Shown: positions 35,900 to 48,767, numbered from the stretch's first letter. The stretch: DNA of 60,863 nucleotides from Enhydrobacter aerosaccus (GCA_903832005.1 CAIKZO010000061.1:1-60863), one strand, 5' to 3'. A program made the numbers and translations. Notes: a model not told the origin generated them from the letters alone.

Positions 35900-36755
35900 T
35901 CCGGTACCTGTCGAAGAACCAATAACCAAAATAGAAAGTGAACACCGACGTCAGCAGCGACCACAGATAGACGTGCCAGTTCGGCAGCTTGCCGAACAGC
36001 ACGATGTCGCGCATGACCTCGACGTAGCCCGTGAGCGCATTGGCGTAGATCCAGAAATCGAACGGCGCCGGCAGCGCGGACTGCGGGTAGAACACCGGCG
36101 TCGCGAACATGAACAGCGGCGCGATGTTGATCATGAGGTATCCCGCGTCGCGCGTGAAGGCGCCAATCGCGCACAGGAACCACGACATTCCGATCAGGAA
36201 GGCGATGAAGGGAATGAAGATCAGGGGGATGAGCACGACCGTCCACGGCAGCGTATGCGTCGCCACGAGCTGGAAGATCAGCATGACGGTGACCGAGATC
36301 ACGGTGTAGGCGGTCGCGCGCAGGGTCGAGATCACGGCGAGCATGTCGCTCGGGAAGATCGTCTGCTTGATGAAGTGGGTATACTCGTGCAGCAGCATCG
36401 GCGCACGAAACGCCATCTCCGCCCAGAAGTTGAAGACGATAATGCCGCTGAAGATGAACAGCGCATAACCGACCCGTGGGCCCATCGCACTGTTGGCGAG
36501 CGGAAGCTGCAGGTTGGTCGTGAAGGCGAAGGTATAGACGGCGATCGCCAGCAGCGGCGCCACCACGGCCCATACCCAGCCGGCGACCGACCCCTTGAAG
36601 CGCTCGCTCATTTCACGGCGCAGGATCGCGGCGATCAGGTCCTGATGATGCCACATCCGGACGAAGGGCTTGACGACAAAACGCACGAGCTGCTGGACCG
36701 GGCCGGCACTCTCGACCACGATCTGCTTGCCGTTGACGACATTCACCGACGGCAT
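35877..36755 (-). CDS. ABC-2 polysaccharide exporter permease (KpsM/Wzm type)
   Basis: 292 residues with six hydrophobic segments between about 65 and 285. The N-terminal interface helix (MWHHQDLIAAILRREMSERFKGS) and the region TVISVTVMLIFQ are those of ABC2_membrane polysaccharide exporters. The C-terminal end overlaps the ATPase start, so the two are translationally coupled. The gene starts 28 bases after the 3' end of tRNA-Lys, so it may have its own promoter in or beyond the tRNA region. Confidence 0.88.
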   Translation of the reverse strand: MPSVNVVNGKQIVVESAGPVQQLVRFVVKPFVRMWHHQDLIAAILRREMSERFKGSVAGWVWAVVAPLLAIAVYTFAFTTNLQLPLANSAMGPRVGYALFIFSGIIVFNFWAEMAFRAPMLLHEYTHFIKQTIFPSDMLAVISTLRATAYTVISVTVMLIFQLVATHTLPWTVVLIPLIFIPFIAFLIGMSWFLCAIGAFTRDAGYLMINIAPLFMFATPVFYPQSALPAPFDFWIYANALTGYVEVMRDIVLFGKLPNWHVYLWSLLTSVFTFYFGYWFFDRYRNVIVDVI

Positions 36756-36783
36756 GAGCCGCTCTTCTCCTTGTTGGGTCCAG

Positions 36784-36858
36784 TGGTGGGCCCGGTTGGT
36801 GTCGAACCAACGACCCTCTGATTAAAAGTCAGATGCTCTACCGTTGAGCTACGGGCCC
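36784..36858 (-). tRNA. tRNA-Lys (anticodon TTT)
   Basis: A 75-base cloverleaf can be folded on the minus strand: acceptor GGGCCCG with CGGGCCC, D arm GCTC/GAGC, anticodon stem TCTGA/TCAGA closing the loop CTTTTAA (anticodon TTT), T arm GTTGG/CCAAC with TTCGACA loop, discriminator A and an encoded CCA end at 36784-36786. It reads AAA and AAG codons. It lies between coaD and the exporter permease gene. No integrase or attachment repeat is seen next to it. Confidence 0.96.
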
Positions 36859-36945
36859 GCCCCGGCATTGCGCCGCAGGCCGAAACCCCGCGCGGCGCTC
36901 GTATAAGGTCTGACAGCGTTCCGGTCAACGCAGCCGGCGTGGAGA

Positions 36946-37452
36946 TCAATTCGAAGAAAACTTCTTTTTCAGCCGCTGGAAGACTTTTTTGGACACGAAT
37001 TGCGAGGTATCCCCGCCCAGGCGGGCAATATCCTTCACCAGCGACGAAGAGATGAATTGATGCCGGTCGGAGGCCATCAAAAAGATGGTCTCGACGTTGG
37101 GCTCCATGCGGGCGTTCATGTTGGCCATCTGGATCTCGTACTCGAAGTCCGAGACCGCGCGCAGGCCGCGAATGATCACCGAGGCGTTCACCTGGCGTGC
37201 GAAGTGGATCAGCAGGCCCTCGAACGGCACCACTTCGATGCGCTCGCGATCGGCCTGCGGGAAATCGGAGATGTCGTCCTTGATGATCTCGATCCGCTCC
37301 TCGAGCGAAAAGAGCGGTCCCTTGCCGATGTTGATGGCAGGACCGATGATCAATTTGTCGACCAGACGCATCGAGCGCCGGATCACTTCCATGTGCCCGC
37401 TCGTGACGGGATCGAATGTGCCTGGATACACACCCGTGCGCTCGACGGCCAT
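36946..37452 (-). CDS. coaD: Phosphopantetheine adenylyltransferase
   Basis: 168 residues, the normal length. The nucleotidyltransferase motif GTFDPVTSGHMEVI (about 10-23) carries the (T/H)xGH signature, and DRHQFISSSLVKDIARLGGD marks the C-terminal ISSS segment. CoaD transfers AMP from ATP to 4'-phosphopantetheine to give dephospho-CoA, the penultimate step of coenzyme A synthesis. It is 49 bases downstream of gyrA on the same strand, a common arrangement in alphaproteobacteria. Confidence 0.95.
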   Translation of the reverse strand: MAVERTGVYPGTFDPVTSGHMEVIRRSMRLVDKLIIGPAINIGKGPLFSLEERIEIIKDDISDFPQADRERIEVVPFEGLLIHFARQVNASVIIRGLRAVSDFEYEIQMANMNARMEPNVETIFLMASDRHQFISSSLVKDIARLGGDTSQFVSKKVFQRLKKKFSSN

Positions 37453-37501
37453 GGCTCCCCCTCGTTTTACAGCCGCGGAGTCTTAACGACACGGGCCGGC
37501 C

Positions 37502-40345
<2,844 letters not shown>

Positions 40346-40523
40346 AAAATTCCTTGGTTTTTTGCTCGTTCTTGTGGCTCTGCGCGGGGGTCTGCGGAGA
40401 GAAGCGGCACACTACCAAACCAGCCCCTGAACACCAACAAAAAACGCTCCGGAAACCTCCCTTTAACTTATTGATTTTACTGACTAAATTTAGCCTGAAA
40501 ATAGTCCTCGGAAAGCCCCCCGA
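40346..40523. promoter_or_regulatory. Divergent promoter region between gyrA and the HAD gene
   Basis: 178 bases between two divergent starts. The part from 40461 to 40500 is AT-rich and contains the perfect palindrome CTAAATTTAG (40484-40493). Promoters for both genes must lie here, but no -35/-10 pair can be called with confidence. The segment next to gyrA (40346-40440) shows nothing recognisable beyond C- and A-rich DNA. Confidence 0.35.
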
Positions 40524-41153
40524 ATGGCCCCCAAACCAGCCCTGACCAAGCCCTCTATCGTGGTACTCGACTTGGGCGGAGTCCTGGTCGACTGGAAGCC
40601 GCGCCACCTGATGGATCGGGTCATCTCCGATCCCGCGCGGCGCGAGCGCTTCCTGAGCGAAGTGCTGACAACAGAGTTCCTGCTGGCCCTCGACGTCGCC
40701 CGCGACTCACGCGCCGCCATCAGGCCCGCGATGGAACGGCACCCCGACTTCGCCCCGGAAATCGCTGCCTATATCGATCGTTTCCCCGAGACGATCAGCG
40801 GCGAGTTCCCGGCGATGGCCGCCCTCGTGCAACGGCTGCAGACGGCAGATGTCGCGATTTACGGCCTGACCAACTGGGCCGGCGACACGTTCGACCTGAC
40901 CCGCCCGCGCCTGCCCAGCCTGGCACTGCTGCGCGACGTGGTCGTCTCGGGCCACGAAGGCATCGTGAGGCCCGATCCGCGGATCTTCGCCTTGGTGTGC
41001 CAGCGCGGTGGCTTCGCGCCCGCCGAGGCGGTGTTCGTCGACGACTCGCTGCGCAACGTCGAGGGCGCCCGCGCCTTCGGCATGGCCGGCATCCACCATC
41101 GCTCGCCCGACCAGACGATCGCCGAGTTGCAGGCGCTCGGCTTGCCGGCATGA
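40524..41153 (+). CDS. HAD-superfamily hydrolase
   Basis: 209 residues. Motif I is present as VLDLGGVLVDW (the nucleophile aspartate in DLGG), motif II as YGLTNWAG, motif III lysine-bearing region as GHEGIVRPDPRIF and motif IV as FVDDSLRNVEGA. The cap is small and helical, as in YihX-like sugar phosphatases and haloacid dehalogenases. It likely dephosphorylates a small metabolite; the substrate is unknown. The gene stands alone, divergent from gyrA. Confidence 0.87.
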   Translation: MAPKPALTKPSIVVLDLGGVLVDWKPRHLMDRVISDPARRERFLSEVLTTEFLLALDVARDSRAAIRPAMERHPDFAPEIAAYIDRFPETISGEFPAMAALVQRLQTADVAIYGLTNWAGDTFDLTRPRLPSLALLRDVVVSGHEGIVRPDPRIFALVCQRGGFAPAEAVFVDDSLRNVEGARAFGMAGIHHRSPDQTIAELQALGLPA

Positions 41154-41235
41154 AAGCCCCGGATGCTTCCGGCCGCCCTATGCGATCCGATCTACGACCG
41201 GATCCCGCGCAATCGCTTTATTGATTTCCAATTTT

Positions 41236-41325
41236 GTCGTCCTGAGCGTTAGCGAAGGACCTACGGCCCGCCACAGAGACACCCCTTGTGATCGGCGCTA
41301 GATCCTTCGCTGCACTCAGGGTGAC
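41236..41325. repeat. Imperfect inverted intergenic repeat (CCTGAG/CGAAGGA type)
   Basis: Left arm 41236-41263 contains GTCGTCCTGAGCG followed by AGCGAAGGACCTA. Right arm 41299-41325, read on the other strand, contains GTCACCCTGAGTG followed by AGCGAAGGATCTA. The arms pair almost completely and enclose a 35-base middle. This pattern matches a dispersed intergenic repeat widely seen in alphaproteobacterial genomes, recalled from memory. It fills most of the gap between the HAD gene and ssb. Confidence 0.6.
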
Positions 41326-41342
41326 AGCGCGCTGCGCTGTCA
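41322..41342 (-). terminator. Stem-loop at the ssb stop codon
   Basis: TGACAGCGC and GCGCTGTCA form a perfect 9-bp stem with a 3-base loop, and the stem includes the ssb stop codon at 41340-41342. The hairpin is strong enough to protect the 3' end or aid termination of the ssb message. No T-run follows on the ssb strand, so a classical intrinsic terminator is not claimed. Confidence 0.45.
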
Positions 41343-41840
41343 GAACGGAATATCGTCGTCGAGTTCGGCCTTGGCGCGCGCGGCCGGACGGCCACCGCCG
41401 CCTCCTCCGCCACCGCTCATCGGCGGGGCACCCATGCCCATATCGTCGTCCATGCCACCGCCCATGCCTGCGCCGTCACCGCCGCCGGTGCGACCGTCGA
41501 GCATGGTGAGCTGGCCGCCGAACCGCGGCACCACTACTTCAGTGGTGTAGCGCTCCTGGCCGCTCTGGTCGGTCCACTTGCGGGTCGTCAGCTGGCCTTC
41601 GAGGTAAACCTTGGCGCCCTTCTTCAGGTACTTCTGAGCGACCTCGGCGAGCTTGTCGTTGAAGATCACGACGCGGTGCCACTCGGTGCGCTCCTTGCGC
41701 TCCCCGCTCGTACGGTCGCGCCAGTTCTCCGACGTCGCCACCGACATGTTCACCAGGGATCGGCCGTCCTGCATGGACTTCACTTCCGGGTCGCGACCCA
41801 GGTTGCCGACGAGGATGACTTTGTTGACGCTGCCCGCCAT
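41340..41840 (-). CDS. ssb: Single-stranded DNA-binding protein
   Basis: 166 residues. The OB fold opens with [17 protein letters not shown] and includes the [17 protein letters not shown] segment; residues 112-155 are a glycine- and methionine-rich linker, and the protein ends with the acidic tip DDDIPF that recruits DNA repair and replication partners. It coats single-stranded DNA as a tetramer. It is divergent from the MFS gene; no GAAC-N7-GTTC LexA site is visible upstream. Confidence 0.96.
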   Translation of the reverse strand: MAGSVNKVILVGNLGRDPEVKSMQDGRSLVNMSVATSENWRDRTSGERKERTEWHRVVIFNDKLAEVAQKYLKKGAKVYLEGQLTTRKWTDQSGQERYTTEVVVPRFGGQLTMLDGRTGGGDGAGMGGGMDDDMGMGAPPMSGGGGGGGGRPAARAKAELDDDIPF

Positions 41841-42017
41841 GGGGGCCTCCTTCGCATTCCCGGTGCCGCAGGACGCGGCACCTACCTCACGAGGCGGAAC
41901 CTACTCCCGGCGGCCTGTGAACAACCACCAATTTTGGGTTGTAGCGGTGAGCCCATCTTATGGCAGCCCTCTGCGAATTCATTGGTTCGTCCCATGTGCG
42001 ATCCGTATCCTTGCCCC

Positions 42018-43259
42018 ATGAAACAGGCATTCCACGTCCCTCAGGTCTCGCGCGGTCAGGCCTATGCCATGCTCTCGGGCGCGGCCTTGATGATGACCAT
42101 CGGCATGGGCCTGCGACAGAACCTCGGTCTCTTTCAGGCGCCGGCAGCACGCGACCTCGGCATCGCCATTTCCGACTTCGCACTGGCGATCTCGGTCCAG
42201 CAGGTCGCCTGGGGCGTGAGCCAGCCGTTCGCCGGCATCCTCGCCGACAAGTACGGCACGCGCTGGGTCTCGCTGGCCGGCAGCCTGATCTACATCGTCG
42301 GCCTCCTGCTCACGGCCACGGCGACATCGACCTTGCCGATCGTGATCGGCGCCGGCGTGATGATCGGCGTGGCGCTCGCCTGCACGACGTCCGGCATCAC
42401 CGCCAACATCGCCGCCCGCGTGGTCGCGCCGACGCGGCGGACACTGGCTTTCGGCATCGTCTCCGCCGCAGGCTCGGTCGGCACCATGGTGATCGCACCG
42501 GCCGCGGCCTACGTGCTGAACCACGGCGGCTGGCGGGCCGGCCTGTGGATGTTCGTGATCGTTGCCGTCGTCATGCTGCCGGCGGCGTTCATCGGCAGCG
42601 CGGCCGACCGCCTCCCCAACGGCCGCACGGCCGACCGCCATCTCACCCTGTCCGGCGCCCTCCTCGAAGCGGGGCGTCACTGGGGCTACGTCGTGATGTC
42701 GATCGCCTTCTTCGTCTGCGGCTTGCAGCTCGTGTTCCTGACGACCCACCTGCCGACCTATCTCGCGCAATGCGGCATGGACCCGTCCTACAGCGCGATC
42801 GCGCTGATGCTGATCGGCGGCTTCAACATCCTGAGTTCGTGGCTGTTCGGCTGGCTGGGCGACCGCTATCCCAAGCGCCTGCTGTTGGGCGGCATTTACC
42901 TGCTGCGCTCGGCGGCACTGGCGGCTTTCTTTTCCTACCCGCCGACCCCGCTCACCGTCGTGGTCTTCGCCGCCGTCATGGGCAGCCTGTGGCTGGGCGT
43001 CATCCCGCTGGTCAACGGTCTGGTCGTGCAGATCTTCGGGCTGCGGTTCCTGTCGACCCTGACCGGCATCGCCTTCCTCAGCCACCAGGCCGGCTCCTTC
43101 CTGGGCGCCTGGGGCGGCGGCTATCTCTTTGATCTGATGGGCTCCTACGACCTCGCCTGGAAAATCGGCGTTTTCGTTGGGCTGGCGGCAGGCACGATGC
43201 AGCTGTTGATGAACGACCGGCCGACCGCGCGGATTGCCGCACAAACCGCGGCTGCCTGA
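42018..43259 (+). CDS. MFS transporter
   Basis: 413 residues from the ATG at 42018 (MKQAFHVPQV); the longer open frame upstream covers the ssb promoter side and is not used. About 12 hydrophobic segments are present, with the loop AGILADKYGTRWVSLAG between helices 2 and 3 carrying the MFS motif. It resembles the oxalate/formate antiporter-like and monocarboxylate carriers. There is no operon partner: uvrA follows after 83 bases with its own start region. The substrate is unknown. Confidence 0.85.
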   Translation: MKQAFHVPQVSRGQAYAMLSGAALMMTIGMGLRQNLGLFQAPAARDLGIAISDFALAISVQQVAWGVSQPFAGILADKYGTRWVSLAGSLIYIVGLLLTATATSTLPIVIGAGVMIGVALACTTSGITANIAARVVAPTRRTLAFGIVSAAGSVGTMVIAPAAAYVLNHGGWRAGLWMFVIVAVVMLPAAFIGSAADRLPNGRTADRHLTLSGALLEAGRHWGYVVMSIAFFVCGLQLVFLTTHLPTYLAQCGMDPSYSAIALMLIGGFNILSSWLFGWLGDRYPKRLLLGGIYLLRSAALAAFFSYPPTPLTVVVFAAVMGSLWLGVIPLVNGLVVQIFGLRFLSTLTGIAFLSHQAGSFLGAWGGGYLFDLMGSYDLAWKIGVFVGLAAGTMQLLMNDRPTARIAAQTAAA

Positions 43260-43342
43260 CATTTCCTGACACAGGGCTGGAGAATAGAGCTGTGGATAGC
43301 CACATGCGCTGATCCCTCGCCTCGCGCTATTGTCGGAGCCAC

Positions 43343-46243
43343 ATGGCAAAGTCCCGCTTACCCGTCGCCGAGCCCCATCGCTTCATTTCCGTTCGCGGCG
43401 CCCGCGAGCACAATCTGAAGAACGTCGACATCGACCTGCCGCGCGACCGGCTGGTCGTAATCACCGGCCTGTCGGGATCGGGCAAGTCCTCGCTCGCCTT
43501 CGACACGATCTATGCCGAGGGTCAGCGTCGCTATGTCGAAAGTCTGTCAGCGTACGCTCGCCAGTTCCTGGAGCTGATGCAGAAGCCGGACGTCGATTCG
43601 ATCGACGGCCTGTCGCCCGCCATTTCGATCGAGCAAAAGACCACGTCGCGCAATCCGCGGTCGACGGTCGGCACCGTCACGGAAATCTACGACTACCTGC
43701 GCCTGCTGTATGCGCGCGTGGGCATCCCCTACTCCCCCGCCACCGGCCTGCCGATCGAGAGCCAGACCGTGTCGCAGATGGTCGACCGCATCAAGACGAT
43801 GAAGGACGGCACGCGCCTCTACCTGATGGCGCCGATCGTGCGCGGCCGTAAGGGCGAGTACCGCAAGGAACTGCAGGAACTCTCGAAGAAGGGTTTCCAG
43901 AGGGTCAAGGTCGACGGCAAGCTCTACGAGATTTCCGAGGCACCGGCGCTCGACAAGAAGTTCAAGCATGACATCGACGTGGTGGTGGACCGCCTCGTCG
44001 TGAAGCCCGACCTCGGCAACCGACTGGCCGATTCGATCGAGACGGCAATCAACTTGGCCGAAGGCCTCGCGATCGCGGAGAACGCCGACACCGGCGAGCG
44101 CACCGTCTTCTCGTCGCGCTTCGCCTGTCCTGTCTCCGGCTTCACCATCGAAGAGATCGAGCCGCGCCTGTTCTCCTTCAACGCCCCGCAGGGCGCCTGC
44201 CCGGTCTGCGACGGCCTCGGCGTGAAGATGTTCTTCGACCCCGAGATGGTCGTGCCGGACGATCGCCTGTCGCTGGCCGACGGGGCGGTCGCACCGTGGT
44301 CGGACTCCTCGGGCCAGTACTACAAGCAGACGCTGGAGAGCATCGCCAAGCACTTCAAGGTCAAGATGACCACGCCGTGGAAGGATCTTCCCAAGAAGGT
44401 GCGGGATACGATCCTGAATGGCAGCAACGGCGAGGCGATCGCCATGCGCTACGACGACGGCATCCGCCAATACCAGACCACCAAGCCGTTCGAGGGCGTG
44501 ATCCCCAACCTCGACCGGCGCTGGAAGGAGACCGATTCCTCCTGGGTGCGCGAGGAGCTGGAGCGCTTCCAGCACGAGGCCAAGTGCGAGGCCTGCGACG
44601 GCCAGCGCCTCAAGCCGGAGGCGCTCGCGGTCAAGATCGCCGGCCTCAACATCAGCCAGACCACCGAGTTCGCCATCGGCGACGCGGTGAAATGGTTCCT
44701 CGGCCTGAAGGCGAAGCTGACGCCCAAGCAGAACGAGATCGCCGAACGCATCCTCAAGGAGATCAACGAGCGGCTGGGCTTCCTCGACAACGTGGGCCTG
44801 TCCTACCTCAACCTGAACCGCACCTCGGGCACGCTGTCCGGTGGCGAGAGCCAGCGCATTCGCCTGGCCTCCCAGATCGGCTCCGGCCTGACCGGTGTGC
44901 TCTACGTGCTGGACGAGCCGTCGATCGGCCTGCACCAGCGCGACAACGACCGCCTGCTGAAGACGCTGACCCGCCTGCGCGACCTCGGCAACACGGTGCT
45001 GGTGGTCGAGCATGACGAGGACGCGATGCGCGCCGCCGATCACCTGGTCGACATGGGCCCTGGCGCTGGCGCCCTGGGCGGCAAGGTCATCGCCGAAGGC
45101 ACGCCCGAGGAGGTGATGCAGAACAGCGCCAGCCTGACCGGTCAGTATCTCTCGGGCTTCCGCCAGATCCCGGTGCCGAAGGTGCGCCGCGAACCGTCGG
45201 GCGAACCGGGCGGCAAGACCGGCCGTTGGCTCACGATCAAGGGCGCGACCGAGAACAATCTGCAGAACGTCACCGCCAGCATTCCGCTCGGCACCTTCAC
45301 CTGCGTGAGCGGCGTGTCGGGCAGCGGCAAGAGCACATTGATCGTCGAGACGCTCTACAAGGCGCTGGCCAAGCGGCTGAACAATGCGCGCGAGCATGCC
45401 GGTGCGCACGCCGGCCTCGACGGCGTCGGTCATCTCGACAAGATCGTCGACATCGATCAGTCGCCGATCGGTCGTACGCCGCGCTCCAATCCCGCGACCT
45501 ACACCGGTGCCTTCTCGCCGATCCGCGACTGGTTCTCCCAGTTGCCGGAATCGACCGAGCGCGGCTACAAGGCCGGCCGCTTCTCGTTCAACGTCAAGGG
45601 TGGCCGCTGCGAGGCCTGCCAGGGCGACGGCGTCATCAAGATCGAGATGCACTTCCTGCCCGACGTCTACGTGCAGTGCGACGTCTGCAAGGGCAAGCGC
45701 TACAACCGCGAGACGCTCGAGATCCTGTTCCGCGGCAAGTCGATCGCCGACGTGCTCGACATGACGGTCGACGACGGTTGCGAGTTCTTCAAGGCCGTGC
45801 CGGTGATCCGCGAAAAGCTGCTGACCCTGCAGCAGGTCGGCCTGGGCTACGTCCATATCGGCCAGCAGGCGACGACGCTGTCGGGCGGTGAAGCGCAACG
45901 CGTGAAGCTCGCCAAGGAACTGTCGCGGCGGGCGACCGGCCGCACCTTCTACATCCTCGACGAGCCCACTACCGGCCTGCATTTCGAGGATGTGCGCAAG
46001 CTGCTCGAGGTGCTGCATCGGCTGGTCGAGGGCGGCAACACGGTGTTGGTGATCGAACACAATCTCGAGGTCATCAAGACCGCTGACTGGGTCATCGACA
46101 TGGGCCCCGACGGCGGCACCGGCGGCGGCCGCGTGGTCGCGGCGGGTCCGCCGGAGGACATCGTAAAGGTCCCGGAGAGCTACACCGGCCAATATCTCGC
46201 CCGCATGCTCCCGCGCAGCTCGGCAGCGAAGAAACGGGCCTGA
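43343..46243 (+). CDS. uvrA: Excinuclease ABC subunit A
   Basis: 966 residues. Two ABC ATPase modules are seen: Walker [13 protein letters not shown] near 35-47 with signature [12 protein letters not shown], and Walker [11 protein letters not shown] near 660 with signature [12 protein letters not shown]. Zinc-finger cysteine pairs (CPVCDG and CEACDG in the first half; CEACQG and CDVCKG in the second) complete the DNA-binding elements. UvrA finds bulky DNA lesions and loads UvrB in nucleotide excision repair. The full length is intact, with no upstream LexA box seen. Confidence 0.97.
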   Translation: MAKSRLPVAEPHRFISVRGAREHNLKNVDIDLPRDRLVVITGLSGSGKSSLAFDTIYAEGQRRYVESLSAYARQFLELMQKPDVDSIDGLSPAISIEQKTTSRNPRSTVGTVTEIYDYLRLLYARVGIPYSPATGLPIESQTVSQMVDRIKTMKDGTRLYLMAPIVRGRKGEYRKELQELSKKGFQRVKVDGKLYEISEAPALDKKFKHDIDVVVDRLVVKPDLGNRLADSIETAINLAEGLAIAENADTGERTVFSSRFACPVSGFTIEEIEPRLFSFNAPQGACPVCDGLGVKMFFDPEMVVPDDRLSLADGAVAPWSDSSGQYYKQTLESIAKHFKVKMTTPWKDLPKKVRDTILNGSNGEAIAMRYDDGIRQYQTTKPFEGVIPNLDRRWKETDSSWVREELERFQHEAKCEACDGQRLKPEALAVKIAGLNISQTTEFAIGDAVKWFLGLKAKLTPKQNEIAERILKEINERLGFLDNVGLSYLNLNRTSGTLSGGESQRIRLASQIGSGLTGVLYVLDEPSIGLHQRDNDRLLKTLTRLRDLGNTVLVVEHDEDAMRAADHLVDMGPGAGALGGKVIAEGTPEEVMQNSASLTGQYLSGFRQIPVPKVRREPSGEPGGKTGRWLTIKGATENNLQNVTASIPLGTFTCVSGVSGSGKSTLIVETLYKALAKRLNNAREHAGAHAGLDGVGHLDKIVDIDQSPIGRTPRSNPATYTGAFSPIRDWFSQLPESTERGYKAGRFSFNVKGGRCEACQGDGVIKIEMHFLPDVYVQCDVCKGKRYNRETLEILFRGKSIADVLDMTVDDGCEFFKAVPVIREKLLTLQQVGLGYVHIGQQATTLSGGEAQRVKLAKELSRRATGRTFYILDEPTTGLHFEDVRKLLEVLHRLVEGGNTVLVIEHNLEVIKTADWVIDMGPDGGTGGGRVVAAGPPEDIVKVPESYTGQYLARMLPRSSAAKKRA

Positions 46244-46266
46244 GGCTTTCCGTAACGGAAAAATAC

Positions 46267-46372
46267 CTCACCCTGAGGAGCGCGCTCTTGCGCGCGTCTC
46301 GAAGGGTGGGAACGAGCACCTTGTCTGTGGCCCACCCTTCGAGACGGCCCTACGGGCCTCCTCAGGGTGAGG
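46267..46372. repeat. Paired-arm intergenic repeat downstream of uvrA
   Basis: A nested, near-perfect inverted repeat: the outer 15-base arms 46267-46281 (CCTCACCCTGAGGAG) and 46358-46372 pair exactly, and the inner 16-base arms 46296-46311 (CGTCTCGAAGGGTGGG) and 46331-46346 pair exactly. Between outer and inner arms each side has a small hairpin (GCGCGC..GCGCGC; GGCCC..GGGCC). The shape is a cruciform with side loops, as in REP-like elements of alphaproteobacteria. It separates the convergent uvrA and kinase-fusion genes and may serve as a bidirectional terminator. Confidence 0.75.
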
Positions 46373-46386
46373 TGGATTTCAAGACC

Positions 46387-47838
46387 CTAGCGGCGGCGCC
46401 AGCCGATCTCGCCCAAGTCGTAGCCGAATTGGCGCTCGACGACGGCAGGTGTGGCGTCCGAAGCGTCGCCCTTGCGGGCGGCGACGCGGGCTTGGGCCTC
46501 CTCCTTGGGAATGTCGAGCCAGGTGCCTTCGAACGGCACGCCGACCTTGGCCGCCAACGCCTCGGCGGCGGCCCGCTCTTCCGGCTTGGCGAACACCGCG
46601 TCGAGGACGACGCTGTGGCCAGCGCGCAGGATCCGCTCGGCCCGGTCGAGCATGGCGGCGTAGACCTCGGCCGAGGCTGCGGGCGTATAGCTGCCCGGCG
46701 GCATCTTTTCTTCCAGCGCGATACCCGCCCGGTGCTTGCGCTCGACATCGCTGCGCACCACGACGGCGCCCGGTACGCGGCCGATCTGCGGCGCGATCTT
46801 CAGCGCGTGGGTGGTCTTGCCGCTGCCGGAGAGGCCGCCCACGGCCATCAGCTTGGGCGGCGCGGGCTCCAGGAAGGCGAGCGCCGAGCGCTGGTACTCC
46901 CGCGCCGGCGTGTTGTCGGCGCCGCTGACCGCGGTGATCGAGGAATCGACATAGGCGCGAATGCAGGCGCGGCGCGCGAGGAACATCGGCAGGAGCGCCA
47001 GTGCCTCCTCGTGCGACGCCGCGGACAGCTCGCCGACCCGCCACAGCCATTCGTTCATCAGCCGGTTGGCGAGCGGTCGCATCCCGCGATGGCACAGATC
47101 CATCAGCGCGAAGGCGATGTCGTACATCACGTCGATATTGGCGATGCGCTCCGAGAATTCTATGGCGTCGAACGGCATCGGCTTGCCGTTTATCAGCACG
47201 ATGTTGCGCAGGTGAAGATCGCCGTGACAACGGCGGATCGCGCCGGCGGCGACACGGCGCTCGACCAGTCCAATGAACGGCTCCAGCGCGCCCGGCAGCG
47301 CTACCGCCAATCTCCGGCTGGCCTCGGGATCGAGACGCTCGCCATGATCGGCCACCTGGCGCACATCCGACGCTACGGAATGCCGATAGGCGTCGGGCAG
47401 GCAGAAACTGCCGCGGATCACCGGCAGGCTATCATGGACTTGCGCCACGCGCGCACCGAGCGCGGCCATCAGCTCGGGCGTGAGGGCACCGCGCTCCGCC
47501 ATCTTGTCGAACAGGCAGGCCTCGTCGAAGCGGCGCATGACGACCAGCCAGTCGTTCTTGCCCGACGGCGCATCGACCCTCTCCACGCCGATATAGACCT
47601 CGGGCGCGAAGACACGATTGAACGCGATCTCCGCTTCGCACATCTCCCGACGACGATCGGCGGTCGAGAAGTCCATGTAGGGGAACTTCACGGCACGCTT
47701 CAGCTTGTAGGCACGTTCGCCCGCCAGGAAGACGATGGCGCCATGAGTATCGATGCGCCGGGCGTTCGGGTGCCTCTTTTCGATCTCGGCGACGACCTCG
47801 GACTGATCCTCGACGACGAAAGACGGACGCCCGCTCAT
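46387..47838 (-). CDS. Fused phosphotransferase (APH-like) and zeta-toxin-like P-loop kinase
   Basis: 483 residues. The N-terminal part (about 25-300) is an aminoglycoside phosphotransferase-like kinase fold with the catalytic loop CHGDLHLRN (HGD at 205-207) and a DAIEF metal segment. The C-terminal part (330-483) is a P-loop kinase with Walker A GGLSGSGKTT (334-343) and RSDVERK, like zeta-toxin/gluconate-kinase ATPases. This two-domain architecture recurs in proteobacteria; substrates are not known to me. The gene overlaps the upstream metal exporter gene by four bases. Confidence 0.83.
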   Translation of the reverse strand: MSGRPSFVVEDQSEVVAEIEKRHPNARRIDTHGAIVFLAGERAYKLKRAVKFPYMDFSTADRRREMCEAEIAFNRVFAPEVYIGVERVDAPSGKNDWLVVMRRFDEACLFDKMAERGALTPELMAALGARVAQVHDSLPVIRGSFCLPDAYRHSVASDVRQVADHGERLDPEASRRLAVALPGALEPFIGLVERRVAAGAIRRCHGDLHLRNIVLINGKPMPFDAIEFSERIANIDVMYDIAFALMDLCHRGMRPLANRLMNEWLWRVGELSAASHEEALALLPMFLARRACIRAYVDSSITAVSGADNTPAREYQRSALAFLEPAPPKLMAVGGLSGSGKTTHALKIAPQIGRVPGAVVVRSDVERKHRAGIALEEKMPPGSYTPAASAEVYAAMLDRAERILRAGHSVVLDAVFAKPEERAAAEALAAKVGVPFEGTWLDIPKEEAQARVAARKGDASDATPAVVERQFGYDLGEIGWRRR

Positions 47839-48739
47839 GTCTCAGGCGAGACGCGCGGCTCGCCGTCGTTCCAGGGATCGATGTGCAGGATGATCTCGGC
47901 GTCGGGGAAAGCCTGCCGGATTTCAGCCTCGACGGAATCGCCCATGATGTGCGCCCGGCCCAGCGTCATCGTCGGCTGAAAGACGACATGCAGCTGGATG
48001 AACTTCGTCAGTCCCGCCGAACGAGTGCGCAGATCGTGGACGTTACGCACGCCGGGATGCTTGCGCACGATCTCAAGGATGCGCTGGCGGTCTTCGTCGG
48101 GAAGCTCCTTGTCCATCAGCACGTCGATCGACGTGCGGCCGATGCCCCAGGCGCCGAAGACGAGATAGACGACAAGACACGACGCCACTACGACGTCGAT
48201 CATCGGGTGATGGAAGCGGCTCGTCAGGAAAAGTCCGACGCCGACCGCGATGTTGGTGACGAAGTCGGCGAGGTAATGCGCCTTGTCGGCACTGACCGCG
48301 AGCGAACCGGTCTTGCGCACGACATGGGACTGGAACGTCATGAGGCAGAGCGTGAGCACGATGCCAAGCGCACTGACCGCCATGCCGATCTCCTCGCCGT
48401 GCACCGGCTGCGGATGAAGGAAGCGATCGATCACGGTCAGGCCAACGCCGCAGGCCGACGCGGCAATGAAGCCCGCCTGCGCCATGCCCGCCAGCGCCTC
48501 CGCCTTGCCGTGGCCGAAGCGATGATCGTCGTCGGCCGGCGTCAGGGCCTGGCGGATGGCGAAGAAGGTGATCAGGGACGTCACAAGATCGAGCGAGGAA
48601 TCGACCAGCGACGACAGCATGCTGACCGAGTCGGTCAGTATCCAGGCGGCGGTCTTGGCGGCGATCAGGGTCAGCGCCACGGTCATCGAGGCGATGCTGG
48701 CCAGCCGCATCAGGCGGCCGACCTCCCTCGGCCCGATGC

Positions 48740-48767
<28 letters not shown>
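47835..48767 (-). CDS. Cation diffusion facilitator, FieF-like
   Basis: 310 residues, six membrane helices and a C-terminal cytoplasmic ferredoxin-like domain (about 215-310; [20 protein letters not shown]). Metal-site residues of helix 2 ([10 protein letters not shown]) and helix 5 (HYLADFVTN, HxxxD) are in place. CDF proteins expel Zn2+, Fe2+ or related ions in exchange for protons. The start overlaps the pdxH 3' end by 28 bases; a later GTG would shorten the N-terminus slightly. The gene is coupled to the kinase fusion downstream. Confidence 0.88.

Noticed and set aside
36784..36858. tRNA-Lys as an integration site of a genomic island holding the glycan locus
   Set aside because: No integrase gene and no repeat of the tRNA 3' end were found within the window.
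41398..41500. Tandem glycine-coding repeats in ssb as a possible minisatellite or CRISPR-like array
   Set aside because: This is the normal glycine-rich linker of SSB; no regular spacers occur.
43260..43342. SOS (LexA) box in front of uvrA, and also in front of ssb (41841-42017)
   Set aside because: No GAAC-N7-GTTC or close variant is visible in either gap.
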